This document shows, piece by piece, positions 43,751-54,409 of a stretch of DNA of 64,000 bases; positions within the stretch are counted from its first letter, which is position 1, and the number at the start of each line of letters is the position of its first letter. The DNA comes from Euborellia annulipes. Its lineage: Eukaryota; Arthropoda; Insecta; Dermaptera; Anisolabididae. The stretch covers positions 1-64,000 of the forward strand of contig JAKCPI010000523.1 of NCBI GenBank assembly GCA_023213315.1, written 5' to 3'. The notes under the pieces were generated by a model. That model searched no databases. It was not told the origin of the DNA and saw nothing but the letters and a program-made list of their open reading frames with translations. The position numbers and the translations under genes were made by a program.

Positions 43751-43833
43751 TGTATTTAAACCATTTGGGATCCGAACCCGCGACCCTTGGTATAGAAGGC
43801 CAGCAAGCTACCAACTAGACCAAGCACGAGGGC
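43751..43833 (-). repeat. SINE A, head part (split copy)
   Basis: ATTTAAACCATTTGGGATCC, GAACCCGCGACCCTTGG and ACCAAGCACGAGGGC: the tRNA-like head on the minus strand. The central palindrome is shortened to one arm. Confidence 0.85.
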
Positions 43834-43888
43834 AACTTTTAATTAAAATGTGGGCTACGATCAAAAATTAATATAAGAAAATAATAAT

Positions 43889-44076
43889 TTTTTTTTTTTT
43901 TTTTTTTTAAACATTCACACTTTTTTCTCATTCACACTCACACTCACACTCACACACACATTCACACAGTCTTTTCGACAACTTAGGCCATTTAAGACTT
44001 TGACGATAACCGTTGTAATATATATTAATCTATTGTGGGTTCAGGCATTTCTATTTAAGCCATCTGGTAACCAAAA
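43889..44076 (-). repeat. SINE A, 5'-truncated at palindrome
   Basis: Poly(T) on +, long CACACT tract, CTTTTCGACAACTTAGGCC, and GGCATTTCTATTTAAGCC, ending at CTGGTAACCA in the palindrome. Confidence 0.85.
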
Positions 44077-44236
44077 ATAATAAATTGGAATTTCCAAATT
44101 CAACATTCAGGGAAAATAGAATGGTTTAAAATGGGAAATTAGATAAAATATTTATAACATCTTGTGCATTTGAGATTAAATCTATTTATTTTCTTATTTT
44201 AATTTTTGATTGTAGCCAACTTTTTAATTAAAGGCT

Positions 44237-44466
44237 GCCCTCGGGCTTGGTGTAGTTGGAAGCGTGCTGGCCTTCTATACCAAGGGTTGCGGGTTCGGAT
44301 CCCAAATGGCTTAAATAAATATGCCTGGACCCCCAATCGAAATGTTAATACCGTACCTGTATCTTTAAATTATTGTATTATATGTCCTAAGTTGCCGAAA
44401 GACTGTGTGTATGTGTGTGTGAGTGTCAATGTGAGTGGGAAAAAAGTGTGTGCTTAAAAAATAATA
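44237..44466 (+). repeat. SINE A, + strand, internal deletion
   Basis: The head GCCCTCGGGCTTGGTGTAGT, AGCGTGCTGG and B box GCGGGTTCGGATCCC is joined directly to one palindrome arm (AAATGGCTTAAATAAATATG), so the GGCAGTCCGATG part is missing, as in the copies at 43751 and 56701. Body, TG-rich tail and A-run follow. Confidence 0.88.
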
Positions 44467-44691
44467 AATAAATTATTTTTACTATTCGTAATTTCTCAGG
44501 CATTTATTAAAACTACTAACAGGTCGACAAACTTTCTTATTCAGGACTATTGTGTTGTCATTAAATACAATTTTTTATAATTTTCGTCTTGAAATATGCC
44601 TGAGTCGTTTAATCAAAACTCCGAATTTGATTGAATTCACTTTGCCTATCTCTTCCAATATATTCATTTCATTCACTTAATTTTTCAACAA

Positions 44692-44844
44692 ATGAAGAAG
44701 GCGGTTTACTCTATTTAGTTGGCGTTGTAGGTGAAGGAAGAAAAAATTTTAAGATTAAAATCTCCGGTAATAATTTTTTCTTAAAATTATTTCCTCTTGC
44801 ATCTCTAACTCCAACTAAATAGAGTAAACCTCATTTGATGAATT
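44692..44844. repeat. Inverted repeat, about 150 bp
   Basis: GGTTTACTCTATTTAGTTGG at 44703 returns as CCAACTAAATAGAGTAAACC at 44811, with AAATGA.../...TCATTT outside and AATTTTAAG inside. A short fold-back MITE of unknown family. Confidence 0.75.
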
Positions 44845-45780
44845 TGGTTCGATCCGTTTCTATAAACATTTAATTTTTTGTAAATTTTTTTTCTTGTTTA
44901 AGATCTACTGTATACCATGTAGACCCCATCATACCTATATACTATTGATTGATAAAATGATAATTGAAATATATTTTCTTCGGGAAGGGATGTGAATTCC
45001 TGACCTCTAGTAGTAATCTACCACTGTACTCAGAGTTTAAAATTTATTATTTCTTTTCTTATTAAATTTTTACCTAAAAAAAATATTCATTTAGTTAAAT
45101 CTTTTTCTCATCAATTCCACCTGTCGATTCGCGGCCAAATAAATGGAATTTCTTTTTTATTAAGAAATTAACGAAACGTGATATATTTTCTAATGTTTTC
45201 TCAGCTCTCCAACAAAAAGGTAATAAATTTTATTTGAAAAAGGAATAAATCAATGTTATAATATTACTAATAGGAATATAAAATTAATTCAAACTTGATC
45301 TCTTATTTAAATTAATTTAAAAACTCGAAATACATACAAATTGATTCCTGTTTAATTTATTAAAAGAAAAAAAAAGGTTAATAATTAAAAAAAGAACATA
45401 ATTAATGACGTTAAATTAAAATTAAAATCAACCTACAAAGTTTATTGCCTCTAAATGAATGAATTAAAACATCTTTTACTATATGAATTAAATTAAATAG
45501 CTTTTTGATAATTTACATCTTATTAAAAATTAGGGCTTATGAAAAAAATAAAAAATTGCTCTTCTCTGATTAATACTTTTTATTTATATTCATTTCGTTC
45601 ATTTTGATCGTTTCCTTGGGTTTATCCCTTTGCGGACTCTGCACTTTTATTTTTAATGTAACAGAGAAAAAGAATCCGAATCGTCTTACCGTCTGATATT
45701 TGAAGTGGGAAAGGAAAAAAGGCTGGCAAATAGAAAAGGAAGAAATGCCAACTCGTGGTCGCCATACACGTACTAAGATC
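44845..45780. other. AT-rich, nothing recognised
   Basis: No feature supported. A vague tRNA-like segment lies near 45000-45045 on the minus strand. Confidence 0.45.
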
Positions 45781-46444
45781 CCACCACGTACCGTTTTCGG
45801 GGGACAGCCCCCTACTTATATCCACCCCTTTTCGTTAATCTTAAATTTGGAGGGATGCAAAGGAATATTTTGGCCTTAACATTTCTTCAGAAGGTCTAGA
45901 GAGGGGAGAAGTTCAAAAACATGAACATTTGGTTCCAAGGGGGAACATTTGGTTGTGAGGGAGGATTTTGTCCCTTAAATTGCAAAAATAAAACATTCAT
46001 AATGATCGATTTTTTCTGTTTTTTCGCAGTTTTTTCACTGCTTTTCTACATATTCCAGCTAACAGATCCTCTTCAGTATTCCTTAAACATCCCTCAACAA
46101 AAACAAGTATATAGGATAAAGAGAGTAGTCAGGTGAAGAGCGACGGGGTCGGTTAGATGGAATATGTAGAAAAGCAGTGAAAAAACTGCGAAAAAAAAAA
46201 CAGAAAAAATCGATAATTTTTAATGATTTTTGTAATTTAATAGACAAAAGCCTCTCCCTCATCTCCCCCTTAAAACCAAATTTTCATGTTTTTGATCTTT
46301 TCCTACTTCTCTAGACCTTTAGAAAATCACCAAGGCTAAAATATTCCTTTTCATCCCCTCCAAATTTAATTCATGGTCCTAAGATTAACGAAAAGGGGTG
46401 GAAATAAGTAGAGGGGCTGTCCCCCGAAAACGATACGTGGAGGG
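45781..46444. mobile_element. Large fold-back element, about 664 bp
   Basis: The arms mirror each other over about 280 bp each. Left order: CACGTACCGTTTTCGGGGGA, AACGAAAAGGGG region, GGTCTAGAGAGG, CAAAAACATGAACATTTGGT, then TCGATTTTTTCTGTTTTTTC and CACTGCTTTTCTACATATTC. The right order is the reverse. The loop is about 90 bp. Arms differ by many substitutions and a tandem copy of GGGGGAACATTTGGTT on the left only. No TSD fixed. Confidence 0.8.
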
Positions 46445-47285
46445 GAAACGGAGGTCATATTTGGATTCAGGAGGTCATTTTACTTAAGAATCTGAAGGAA
46501 TTATCTAGGGGCTAGTAGTGTTATTTACCTAGCATTTCAATTTTCAGCAAATTTATTAATAATTTTTTCTCAAATCAAATTTTTTCTAAATATTATTTTT
46601 ATGCAGTGCTTCTTTTTAGTATTTTCTAAACATACTTTTATTCACTATTATTTTTAAAATGTCTCTTATATGCAATGGAAACATATTCGTCTCCTTGGCA
46701 ATTCAAATATAACTTAATGCCAAGTTGTTAGGCAATCACTCAAGTATAGTGATAAGAAAGCTATTCTATTCCATAGAATGACGACAACTCAAAAAAATTT
46801 TCATTATTTTGGGCAAATGATTTGTTTTTAGTTGATGCGGTAAACCTTGCAAAAAATTCAATTAATAACACGAAATTTTTATTCAAAGTAAAATCACATT
46901 TTTTTTCAACATTCATTTAATTTTAAGGCTTATAATAAAGAGAAAAATAACTGTGGTTATATATATTTTCTTTGCTCAATATAAAAAACCACAAATTCAA
47001 TTTATTAAATAGAAAAATTTCATCAATAAAGGTTACCAAATGTTATTGAAATAGTTTTTTTTTATCACAATGCGGGAACAACCAACCCGGATGTACAGTG
47101 CGGTTCTGAAAAAGCTAAACCTAAATATTCTGAGCCAAGCTTTTATTTTTACATTAATATTTCTGCATTCTATAATTTTATAAGTTAATTTTTTTCATAG
47201 TTTTAATCCGAAAAGTTTTGTAAGAAATAAGTAAGAAAATGTCCATATAAACAATTACATAGTACTACAAATCCTAGTAGAAAAA
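46445..47285. other. AT-rich, nothing recognised
   Basis: No feature supported. Confidence 0.5.
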
Positions 47286-47977
47286 TCTGGTGTGATTGAT
47301 CGCATAGAAGACAACTTTCCCTAACCTTTGGTAAGAGAAAGTTGTGTTCTGTGTTTGGCACACCAGATTTTTTGTCTCGACACATATTTAGTTTCCGACA
47401 GAACAGTACATTTGAATTCAAGATATAAAATTTATAAACATGGGAGAATATTTATATTTTGTTACCATTATTATTATCATTATTATTATTATGTGTTACA
47501 ATTATTTCTCCTATCTTTCCTATGAAGTACAATAGTAAAGTAGTCTTCAAAAGATTTCAGGGGCAAAATGAGAATATACATTTTAAAGAGCATCTAAAAA
47601 ATATTTGATTTTTGAATTTTAATCAAAATCGTTGATTTTGAATCGGTGAATTTTGAAAAAAAAAAAAAAAAAAAATCAGTAAAGTACTAGTACTCTTTGG
47701 CCGATTTTGATTAAAAGGTTATTTTCGCACCCTTCGGGGGTGCCTAACTTAAATATAAAATTTAAACCTCTTAGCTCAATTCCTTCTTGCTTTAAATTGA
47801 ACACACCCAGAAAGACAGACAGACCATGTCACGAAAAACCCCTTTTTTGAATTCAGGGGACCTCAATACTTGTATATCCACCAAAATCCCGACATCAAAT
47901 TTTCGACATAAATCCAATACCGTACTTTCTATATATATGTATACCCCTTAACATATACTATATAGGTAAGAGGAAGT
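47286..47977 (-). repeat. F1 element, full copy
   Basis: Minus-strand F1 from 3' hairpin (TCTGGTGTGATTGATCGCAT) to 5' hairpin (TATAGGTAAGAGGAAGT). It has an ATTATTATTATC-type expansion at 47467-47492 in place of the usual GCCATGGTAACC part, and an A-run at 47657-47677. Confidence 0.85.
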
Positions 47978-48668
47978 AAAAAGATTTGATGAAAATTGTG
48001 CATTTTTTTCAATTTTTTTTTCTTTTCTCTTAATTATTTTGAACAGCTAATCAGGGAAGTCCGGTATTTAAAAAAAAGAGGGTCCTTCTCTGATTGATTC
48101 GGTGAGTCGAGTGCAGGAAATGACATGTAAATAAATCAGCGGAGCTTGAAACGAACCCTTGGAACCCAATGACCAGAAGTCAGAGAGACAGACAGGATGC
48201 TGGACACGCCACGCCCGTGATTTGTGATTTAGTTCACACGTTCCATGCCACTCCACACCGATACGTTCCTCAAGACCAGGTGCCAGACATGCAAATGCGA
48301 AGAGATTCACACGGGGACAGCCAAGAACATGAAGGGCATCACATCCCTTTTCCTTCCTCTCTCATTCTACTGACTATCAATCGCCAAGTGGGTCTTTGAT
48401 AATTTCTTTTGACACACACCCACTCATAGAGAACCTTTTTTTAATATAAGTAAATAATTATTATTGTTAATGACTCCTTAAGTGTCCCTTTGATCAGATC
48501 TGAGAACGAATAATTTGAGAATCTTTTAATCTATAACAGTTTAAAAAATTATTTGCCAACCGGTTCTTTTAATTTCCTTAAAATTATTTGTCTTATCTCA
48601 AATGATGATTGTTTTAATTAAAATAAGACAAAAGTATACTTTTGGCTTATTATAGTCGATCCGTTGTA
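47978..48668. other. GC-richer island of unknown nature
   Basis: Bases 48060-48410 are GC-richer than their flanks and repeat-free. They hold open frames on both strands (76 codons +, 80 codons -), with dense CAGACATGCAAATGCGAAGA-like sequence. An ATGCAAAT octamer occurs at 48288-48295. It could be a conserved element or exon. The rest is AT-rich. Confidence 0.3.
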
Positions 48669-48793
48669 TTTTTTTTTTTAAACACACTTTTTCTCATTCA
48701 CACTCACACTCACACACACATTCAAACAATCTTTTCGGCAACTTAGGCCATATAAGGCCTTACGATAACCATTATATTAATTATATACTGTAT
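48669..48793 (-). repeat. SINE A, 3' part (split copy)
   Basis: Poly(T), CACACT tract, CTTTTCGGCAACTTAGGCCA and TACGATAACC to the TSD ATTATATACTGTAT. Continues at 49184-49309. Confidence 0.9.
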
Positions 48794-48880
48794 TTGAAGG
48801 AGGTATATAGCTGAGTGTTGATAATCAAATAGGAAGAATAAATGAGCAAACAGCTAGTTATATTTCAATTTATTAAAAAA

Positions 48881-48930
48881 CCAGGGCCGACTTTTCGGTC
48901 ACATATGGGACCATCTTCAGGACCTGGTTA
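48881..48930 (-). ncRNA. Hammerhead ribozyme motif, left arm
   Basis: Minus strand, 5' to 3': AACCAGG(T)C, core CTGAAGA, an extra T, helix II GGTC/GACC with loop CCATATGT, GAAA, A, GTC, then GGCCCTGGTT. Helix I has at least 8 pairs. The second pair of helix III is lost (A opposite G, where the other arm has C opposite G), so this copy is probably weaker. Predicted cut after the C complementary to 48889. Confidence 0.7.
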
Positions 48931-49065
48931 ATGTCTGAAAATACATATCATCATTCACTCTCTGTCCATGGTATGATAACAATAAAATTTGAGGCATAAT
49001 CATGATTAATCTAATTGTGAATGCCCAATATAACTTGGCGAGGATTATATGTATTTTCAGACATT

Positions 49066-49116
49066 AACCTGGCCCTGAAGAAGGTCCCATATTTGACCGA
49101 AACGTCGGTCCTGGTT
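49066..49116 (+). ncRNA. Hammerhead ribozyme motif, right arm
   Basis: + strand: helix I strand AACCTGGCC, core CTGAAGA (49075-49081), one A, helix II GGTC (49083-49086) and GACC (49095-49098) around CCATATTT, GAAA (49099-49102), CGTC (49103-49106), then GGTCCTGGTT closing helix I with about 8 pairs and one bulge. All invariant bases of the CTGANGA...GAAA...TH consensus are present. Helix III is AC/GT without a loop, as in hammerheads of Penelope-like elements. Predicted cut after C49106. Activity is not shown by sequence alone. Confidence 0.75.
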
Positions 49117-49183
49117 TGTTAATAAATTAAAATATAACTAGCTGCTTGCTCATTTATTCTTCCCATTTGATTATATACTGTAT

Positions 49184-49309
49184 ATAGGCCTATAGTATTT
49201 GGGATCCAGGCATATTTAAGCCATTTGGTATCCAAATCCCTGAGATCCGAATCCGCGACCCTTGGTATACAAGACCAGCACGCTAACCCCTTCGCCAAAC
49301 TCGCGGGCT
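49184..49309 (-). repeat. SINE A, head part (split copy)
   Basis: GGGATCCAGGCATATTTAAG, one palindrome arm, then the tRNA-like head on the minus strand: CGCGGATTCGGATCTC and GGCGAAGGGGTTAGCGTGCT. Completes the SINE begun at 48669. Confidence 0.88.
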
Positions 49310-50649
49310 ATCACTTGTATTATAATACAACTGATTGACTCATAATAATAAAAAAATTTAAAATTTAATTCTATTCTGGTAAATATCAACAACAAATCTG
49401 CTCTCCATACTTAGGTTTAGCTAAAGCGCGGCAAAAGCTCCGGATTGGTGACCTCGAGCAATTAGCGTGTGGAGCGTATTTCAAAAATATATAAATTCAA
49501 CTCCTAAAAGGCATCTGTAGCCGAAAAGGATTTAAAAATTAAATTAACTTTACCTGTCCAACCTACGGTTGATGGGCAAAGTTAAAAAGATTTAGCTATT
49601 TTCCTTTATATATTCTTTATATATTTCAATAATATAAGCTTAAAGAATATTTACACGCTCCATCCAAAAAAATCATTGAATTATTAAACCCCTGATCGGT
49701 GGTGAAAAACAGGAGGTAAATAATTAATAAAAAATGTTTAATAAAGTGTATTTAATAACTTTTATTATCTTTTTAGATATTAACAACACAAAAGGATGAA
49801 AAAAATTTGAAGTATCATTTCATGGATATTTTACTCGATTAATACGGTTTAAATTTAGCACAGTATACATTAACGGTGTAAACGCGGTGGTATTACAGTA
49901 AAAGAGAAAAGAACTACTTATACGTGCATAACGAAAGGCAACTAAATAAAAAAAGATCAAAATCTATCTTATACCAAGATATAACTCTAAAAAAAAGAAA
50001 TAATTGAAATAAAAAGAAAAAAATGAGGTTAAAATTATTTAAAATTTGAATAATATACTGTATATATTGAATTGAAATTCGTCACTAATTTCAATTTCAA
50101 AATAAAATTATTGACTGGGCTCTTGCTCTGAATGAGGCCAAAAAATTCCAGGCCATATCTATGACAAGGTCTTCATTTTTTTTTCTGTTTCATTCCACAA
50201 ATGCCAACCAACTTATTTAATATTGTACTATGAGGAATTTAGTCTTATTATAATATATTGTTTAAATTTTATCCCTATTCGTTTGTCAGGAGATGTTCGT
50301 TCAAATGTCGCTCCTGGCGATATTAATTATGATATATTAAACAATTAGATCAATAAGGATGAATTTATAACAGATTTCGGCTCTAGTAATTGGACATTAT
50401 CTTTAAATTACTCAATTTAATCTATTTATCTTGCGGTTGGGTTGTCTGTAAAGAAATCGTGAAATTTATTAAAATTAGTCATTTAGAAAATATAATAAAT
50501 TTTAATTAAGGTGAGAGTAACTAGTCATACGGATCTGTTTATTACTTCTGTCTGGAGGGTAAAATATGTGTTTCAAATTATTTGTTATGGACCTATGAAA
50601 TTTCTAATAGAATTTTTTATTTCGCCTCTATTAGCCAAAGGGATAAGTT
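49310..50649. other. AT-rich, degenerate SINE scrap
   Basis: Bases 49437-49545 have GATTGGTGACCTCGAGCAAT and GGCATCTGTAGCCGAAAAGG, a decayed SINE B/A-like body. Nothing else recognised. Confidence 0.4.
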
Positions 50650-50785
50650 TAAAACCCTGAGTTGAAGACAACTCGAATTCAAATCCACCTCATGGCAAAA
50701 AAATTATCCAACTCTAGTATTATTCCCATGAAAGTTACACCTCAGAGTGACCTCAACGTGTCAGTTCTGACACTAATGACTGAAT
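50650..50785 (-). repeat. Repeat R3, copy 3
   Basis: Reverse-oriented R3: CCTGAGTTGAAGACAACTCG, CCACCTCATGGCAAAAAAAT, ATTATTCCCATGAAAGTTAC, GTCAGTTCTGACACTAATG. It matches 20991-21140 and 17757-17888. Confidence 0.65.
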
Positions 50786-50889
50786 AGAATATGACTGAAG
50801 AGAGGGAGAGTCCTCATAATGTTTAGTTTCCGACCTACTGATAAATAAGATTTAAACTTTCGACCGTTGGTTCTCGTTGAAACATTTTG

Positions 50890-51035
50890 TAAATTAAAAT
50901 TAAATATACAAATTAAACACTAGGTTATTTCGACAAGGATGTCGTCGGAATACGTATCAAGTGTTAATTTTTTAATTAATAAAACCTTTGAAACAAATTA
51001 TCTAGTGTTTAATTTGTATATTTAATTTTAATTTA
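50890..51035. repeat. Perfect 34-bp inverted repeat
   Basis: The arm TAAATTAAAATTAAATATAC continuing AAATTAAACACTAG (50890-50923) returns exactly as its reverse complement at 51002-51035. The spacer is 78 bp. It sits a hundred bases from R3 copy 3. Class unknown. Confidence 0.8.
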
Positions 51036-51135
51036 CTGATAAATAGTCTCTTGGATGCATAAATTTTTGATTTTTGACCCATGACTGAGAGGTTAGAGAT
51101 ATTGAAAAATATCAATATTGATAATCTTAAAACCA

Positions 51136-51320
51136 CGCGGCGCGGGTTCGGATTCCAGGCAGTCCGATAAATATTTATTTAAATCATTTGGATACCAAAT
51201 GGTGTATATAAATGTGTCTGGACCCCCATTTAATTCAATCCCTATTTATTCATTTAAATAATGCTATTGTTAAAGTCTTTATAGCCTAAAATGCCGAAAA
51301 GACTTAAATAAAAATAAAAA
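51136..51320 (+). repeat. SINE A, 5'-truncated within head
   Basis: B box GCGGGTTCGGATTCCAGGCA, GTCCGATAAATATT, full palindrome, GTCTGGACCCCCATT, TGCCGAAAAGACTT and A-rich tail. The TG-rich segment is replaced by an A-rich end. Confidence 0.8.
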
Positions 51321-51413
51321 TGGATGTCGTTTTCAAAATTTTGAAATAGTGCTAAAGGGGATGTGATCATAAAAGATATACCAGTAATTAATAATAGAAA
51401 AGTGGAACACATT

Positions 51414-52124
51414 TAGTGTATATAAAATTAAAGAAAGTTATACTCCTTTTAAAACTATTCAAAAGTGAAAAAGTTTTTTACCTAATCCTTTTGTCTTCGT
51501 TTATTTAAATATGTGGATAAAACAATATATTATTTTGTTTATATGTGAACCAATCTTAAGAAGAACCTCCGACGCAATTAATCGAAAAATTTTGTGTTCC
51601 AACATTAAGGAACTACGACATTTGTCGTATATAGAGACTACAAACTCTTTAAGATTAACCCCAGAGTAGGTTCTTTAAGATCAACGATGGACGAGCCTTT
51701 TATAAGGATCTGGTTTAGTCATATCTCCTAAAAAAATATTGACTTTATGGATGAAAATGTATTTGCTGCTAGCATTGTGAGATTCTATTCTGGAGTTAAT
51801 CATAGACTAATTATAGCATCCACTCCCGATGCTGGAAGGTAGACAATCCAAATGACTTATTCAAGAATTGATTTTTCGATTAATTGTTCCAGTGAGCTCC
51901 TTAAGACTTAAGATAAATACATTTTGTATTTCTTTATTAAGTCCATTTGCTTCCGGCTAAATGTGCAAAAAAAAAAAAAAATTAATTAAATAATACATTA
52001 TATTAATATGAACAAAGCAATAATAATTTAGAAAAGTGAAAACAAAAGGATTAGGTAAAACTTTTTTCACTCTTGAGTAACAGTTTCTAAAAGAGAATAA
52101 CTTTCTTTAGTTTTATATACACTG
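51414..52124. mobile_element. TIR element, about 710 bp
   Basis: TIRs of about 85 bp: TAGTGTATATAAAATTAAAG on the left, CAGTGTATATAAAACTAAAG on the right (reverse complement). Both continue to ACCTAATCCTTTTGT. TA follows the right end; the left flank is TT. The interior has no frame. Likely Tc1/mariner-like by the CAGT start. Confidence 0.65.
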
Positions 52125-53029
52125 TATGTATGTGCACATCTCAGTTTCTCTTATTCATTATTAAAATTATTAAATATTAAAAATTGTAATTTAAATTATA
52201 ACATTACGTTAATTTATTTTTTAAATTTCTGAGTTTTTTTTTTTTTTTAATGATTTAAACAAGGACATCTGAAGGTATCTGAAATCTGTTCCTGTTTACT
52301 AAAAAGGAAATAAATTTACAGTAATATAAACACGTATATATGTAACATATAATAAAAATTTTATTATTATCGTATTAAAAATTTATTTTAAATAATTATC
52401 CACTTATCTATTTTCTAAGTGATAATTATAATAACACTAATACCTAAATTGGTTTTTATATTTGCCGTGAGAGGACGGACAGACAATCAGGTGATTTTTT
52501 TACGAGCCTTTTGTCGGCCAATCTGTCCCTCACTTTAACAAGGCATCGGCAGGATTGAGATTTTCTAAAGAGAGAGAGAGCTCTTTTTTGGGTACACATG
52601 TTCAATAATTATATTATTTCGTGATGAGTCCAATGAATTTTATCCTGGGACAATAGCAACTAAACATAGGCGGCTTCTCTTTTGCGCCCTATAATTTTCG
52701 TGGAGGGTCGATCGCCCTTCGGCTGTCAAATTTGGGATAATTTCTACCTATTTGGCTCAATGACGAAGGCTGATATTTTCATATCACCTCATTCATTCAC
52801 GCATTCAAACACAAAGATCCTTATTAAATGTCAAAAAGCTAGCGACTTTCACACGTTTTGTAAAAAAAAAAAATTGATTATTAGGTTGTGTGGGATAATG
52901 CATCACCACAAAAGAAATTTGGGTAGACACCAAAAAATCAACCATAATTTTTAACCGTAAAAATTTGCATGATCAATAAAAGATTATTGCAAAATAATTA
53001 GTTACTGAAAAAATTTTAAATTAGATATA
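52125..53029. other. AT-rich; 90-codon frame without family
   Basis: A 90-codon + open stretch at 52682-52954 begins in CCCTATAATTTTCGTGGAGG. No motif is recognised and no splice or promoter context is seen. Otherwise AT-rich. Confidence 0.35.
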
Positions 53030-54011
53030 GAGGTAAAGGTGGTAATATGAGCCCTGTAGGTATTATGAGCCCCCAATATATCTCGTCATAGAGTTCACAC
53101 AATCTAATGGGGATTGATGGAAACACTGTGTTCCGTTCTTTTTTAGGCCTCTAGAGAGCTTTGGTTCAGTTGTTGATGATAGATGGTGGATAAATCAGGT
53201 GTTTGTGTTTTCTTCTACTAAAAAACTTTGAAAGGTACCTATTTAGCCCTTAATTATGATTATTATTCGATTGCATTTACTCTAATAGGCTACGCAATCT
53301 AATAGAGTAGGTTTTAAGCTTTGATTTAATGTAGGTGATAATTAATTTAGACAGTAACAAAGATAAAATATGCTTTGAGGAAATTCAATATGGCTATGTC
53401 GGTAATGTGAGCCCCCTTCTGTGCCTGGTATATGAGCCCCACTTTTTGATGGTCCGTCAATACCGAAAAGTCCGTTTTGGAAATGCCAGTGGGAGTTGAT
53501 AATCCCGGAGATGAGCATACGCCCTGTAAGTTTTGTGAAGGACTTTAGTCTGCCAATCATCAAGGAGAACTGTGGATATAGTGCCTGATGTGTGAAATGT
53601 GGGCGCACAATGACTGTGCTGGGACTGAAAAAGATGTTTATATTTGTGACTTTTGCAGATCATAAAATATTTTCTGTTTTCCAACTTATTTACACTAATA
53701 TAGTTTTGTAATTAACAAAATACAATTTTCATAAAGGATATTTGTATTACTAACCTCTTTTTAACACTCTTTTTCATGTATTTACTCTAGGGGCTCATAA
53801 TACCAGCACAGAAAATTTTTTCAACAAAACGAACTTTTTTGATTTTTTGTTATTATTTCACTTTCTGTGTATTTAATCGACTGCATACTTTTTAAATATA
53901 TTCATCAATTGTTATAGTTGAAGTTCAACACAAATAATTTAGCAAAAATTATTTAAAAAAATTTATTATAACAAAAAAGAAACTAGGGGCTCATAATACC
54001 ACCTTTACCTC
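53030..54011 (+). mobile_element. pogo/Tigger-like element, deleted, TA TSD
   Basis: TIR GAGGTAAAGGTGGTAATATG (left) and its reverse complement with one mismatch (right), TA at 53028-53029 and 54012-54013. TIR-like GGTAATGTGAGCCCCC and GGGGCTCATAATACC copies also occur inside. It carries a PHD-finger relic on + (53498-53665), the known C-terminal part of many DDE transposases of the pogo group in invertebrates. The DDE domain itself is deleted, so it is non-autonomous. Confidence 0.78.
53498..53665 (+). pseudogene. Transposase C-terminal PHD-finger relic
   Basis: One frame reads DNPGDEHTPCKFCEGL, stop, SANHQGELWI, stop, CLMCEMWAHNDCAGTEKD, VYICDFCRS and a terminal TAA. Cysteine and histidine spacing is C-x2-C, C-x2-C, H-x2-C, C-x2-C, the C4HC3 pattern of a PHD finger. 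The two internal stops are TAG (53546, 53579). The context between GGGGCTCAT-type repeats and a TA-flanked TIR element supports a transposase origin. Not functional. Confidence 0.75.
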
Positions 54012-54409
54012 TACCTATGTTAAAATTTTGATACTAAACAATAGAAATATTCCATCAAAAAAATGAAATTTATCTCAATTTCTACGATGGAGGATTAATT
54101 AAAATTTTTAATCTAGAAAATGTGACAAGAATGCAAGTCAGCCATTTGGGTAATCTTAATCGAATAAAACTCTAAAGGCGGATACATACGTAACTGCAAA
54201 CTTGACAAGCATGCATGTGCAATCTTTTTGTACAAGCAAACTGTAGCGTCTATAGGAGAATTATGCGGAAGCATGTTAATTGTGGAAGCCGCTTGATACT
54301 CGATTGAGTTTTAATCATACACAAACATATTTGCGCAAGCAAAACTCTCCGCCATTTTATAGGCGTCTTGACATTTGATATTTATTTAATATATATTAAT
54401 TCATTTAAA

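Larger units (their letters stand above)
48794..49169. mobile_element. Palindromic double-hammerhead element with 14-bp TSD
   Basis: A 376-bp insertion in a SINE A. Perfect TSD ATTATATACTGTAT at 48780-48793 and 49170-49183. Arms mirror each other: GGAAGAATAAATGAGCAA, CAGCTAGTTATATTTCAATT and AACCAGG on the left; AACCTGG, AAATATAACTAGCTG and TTGCTCATTTATTCTTCC on the right. A central spacer of about 100 bp is not repeated. The left arm has a minus-strand hammerhead, the right arm a + strand one. The TSD indicates retrotransposition, and the hammerheads point to a Penelope-like or retrozyme origin. No protein is coded. Confidence 0.85.

Noticed and set aside
44237..44320. tRNA gene on the + strand
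   Set aside because: A and B boxes are present, but the cloverleaf does not close and the same sequence heads about ten SINE copies; it is a tRNA-derived SINE head.
45622..46136. Open frames at 45622-45825 and 45921-46136
   Set aside because: Both lie wholly or partly in the inverted arms of the fold-back element and show no coding-type differences between arms.
52682..52954. 90-codon gene
   Set aside because: No initiator context, no motif, amino-acid composition as expected from AT-rich DNA; left as an unassigned stretch.
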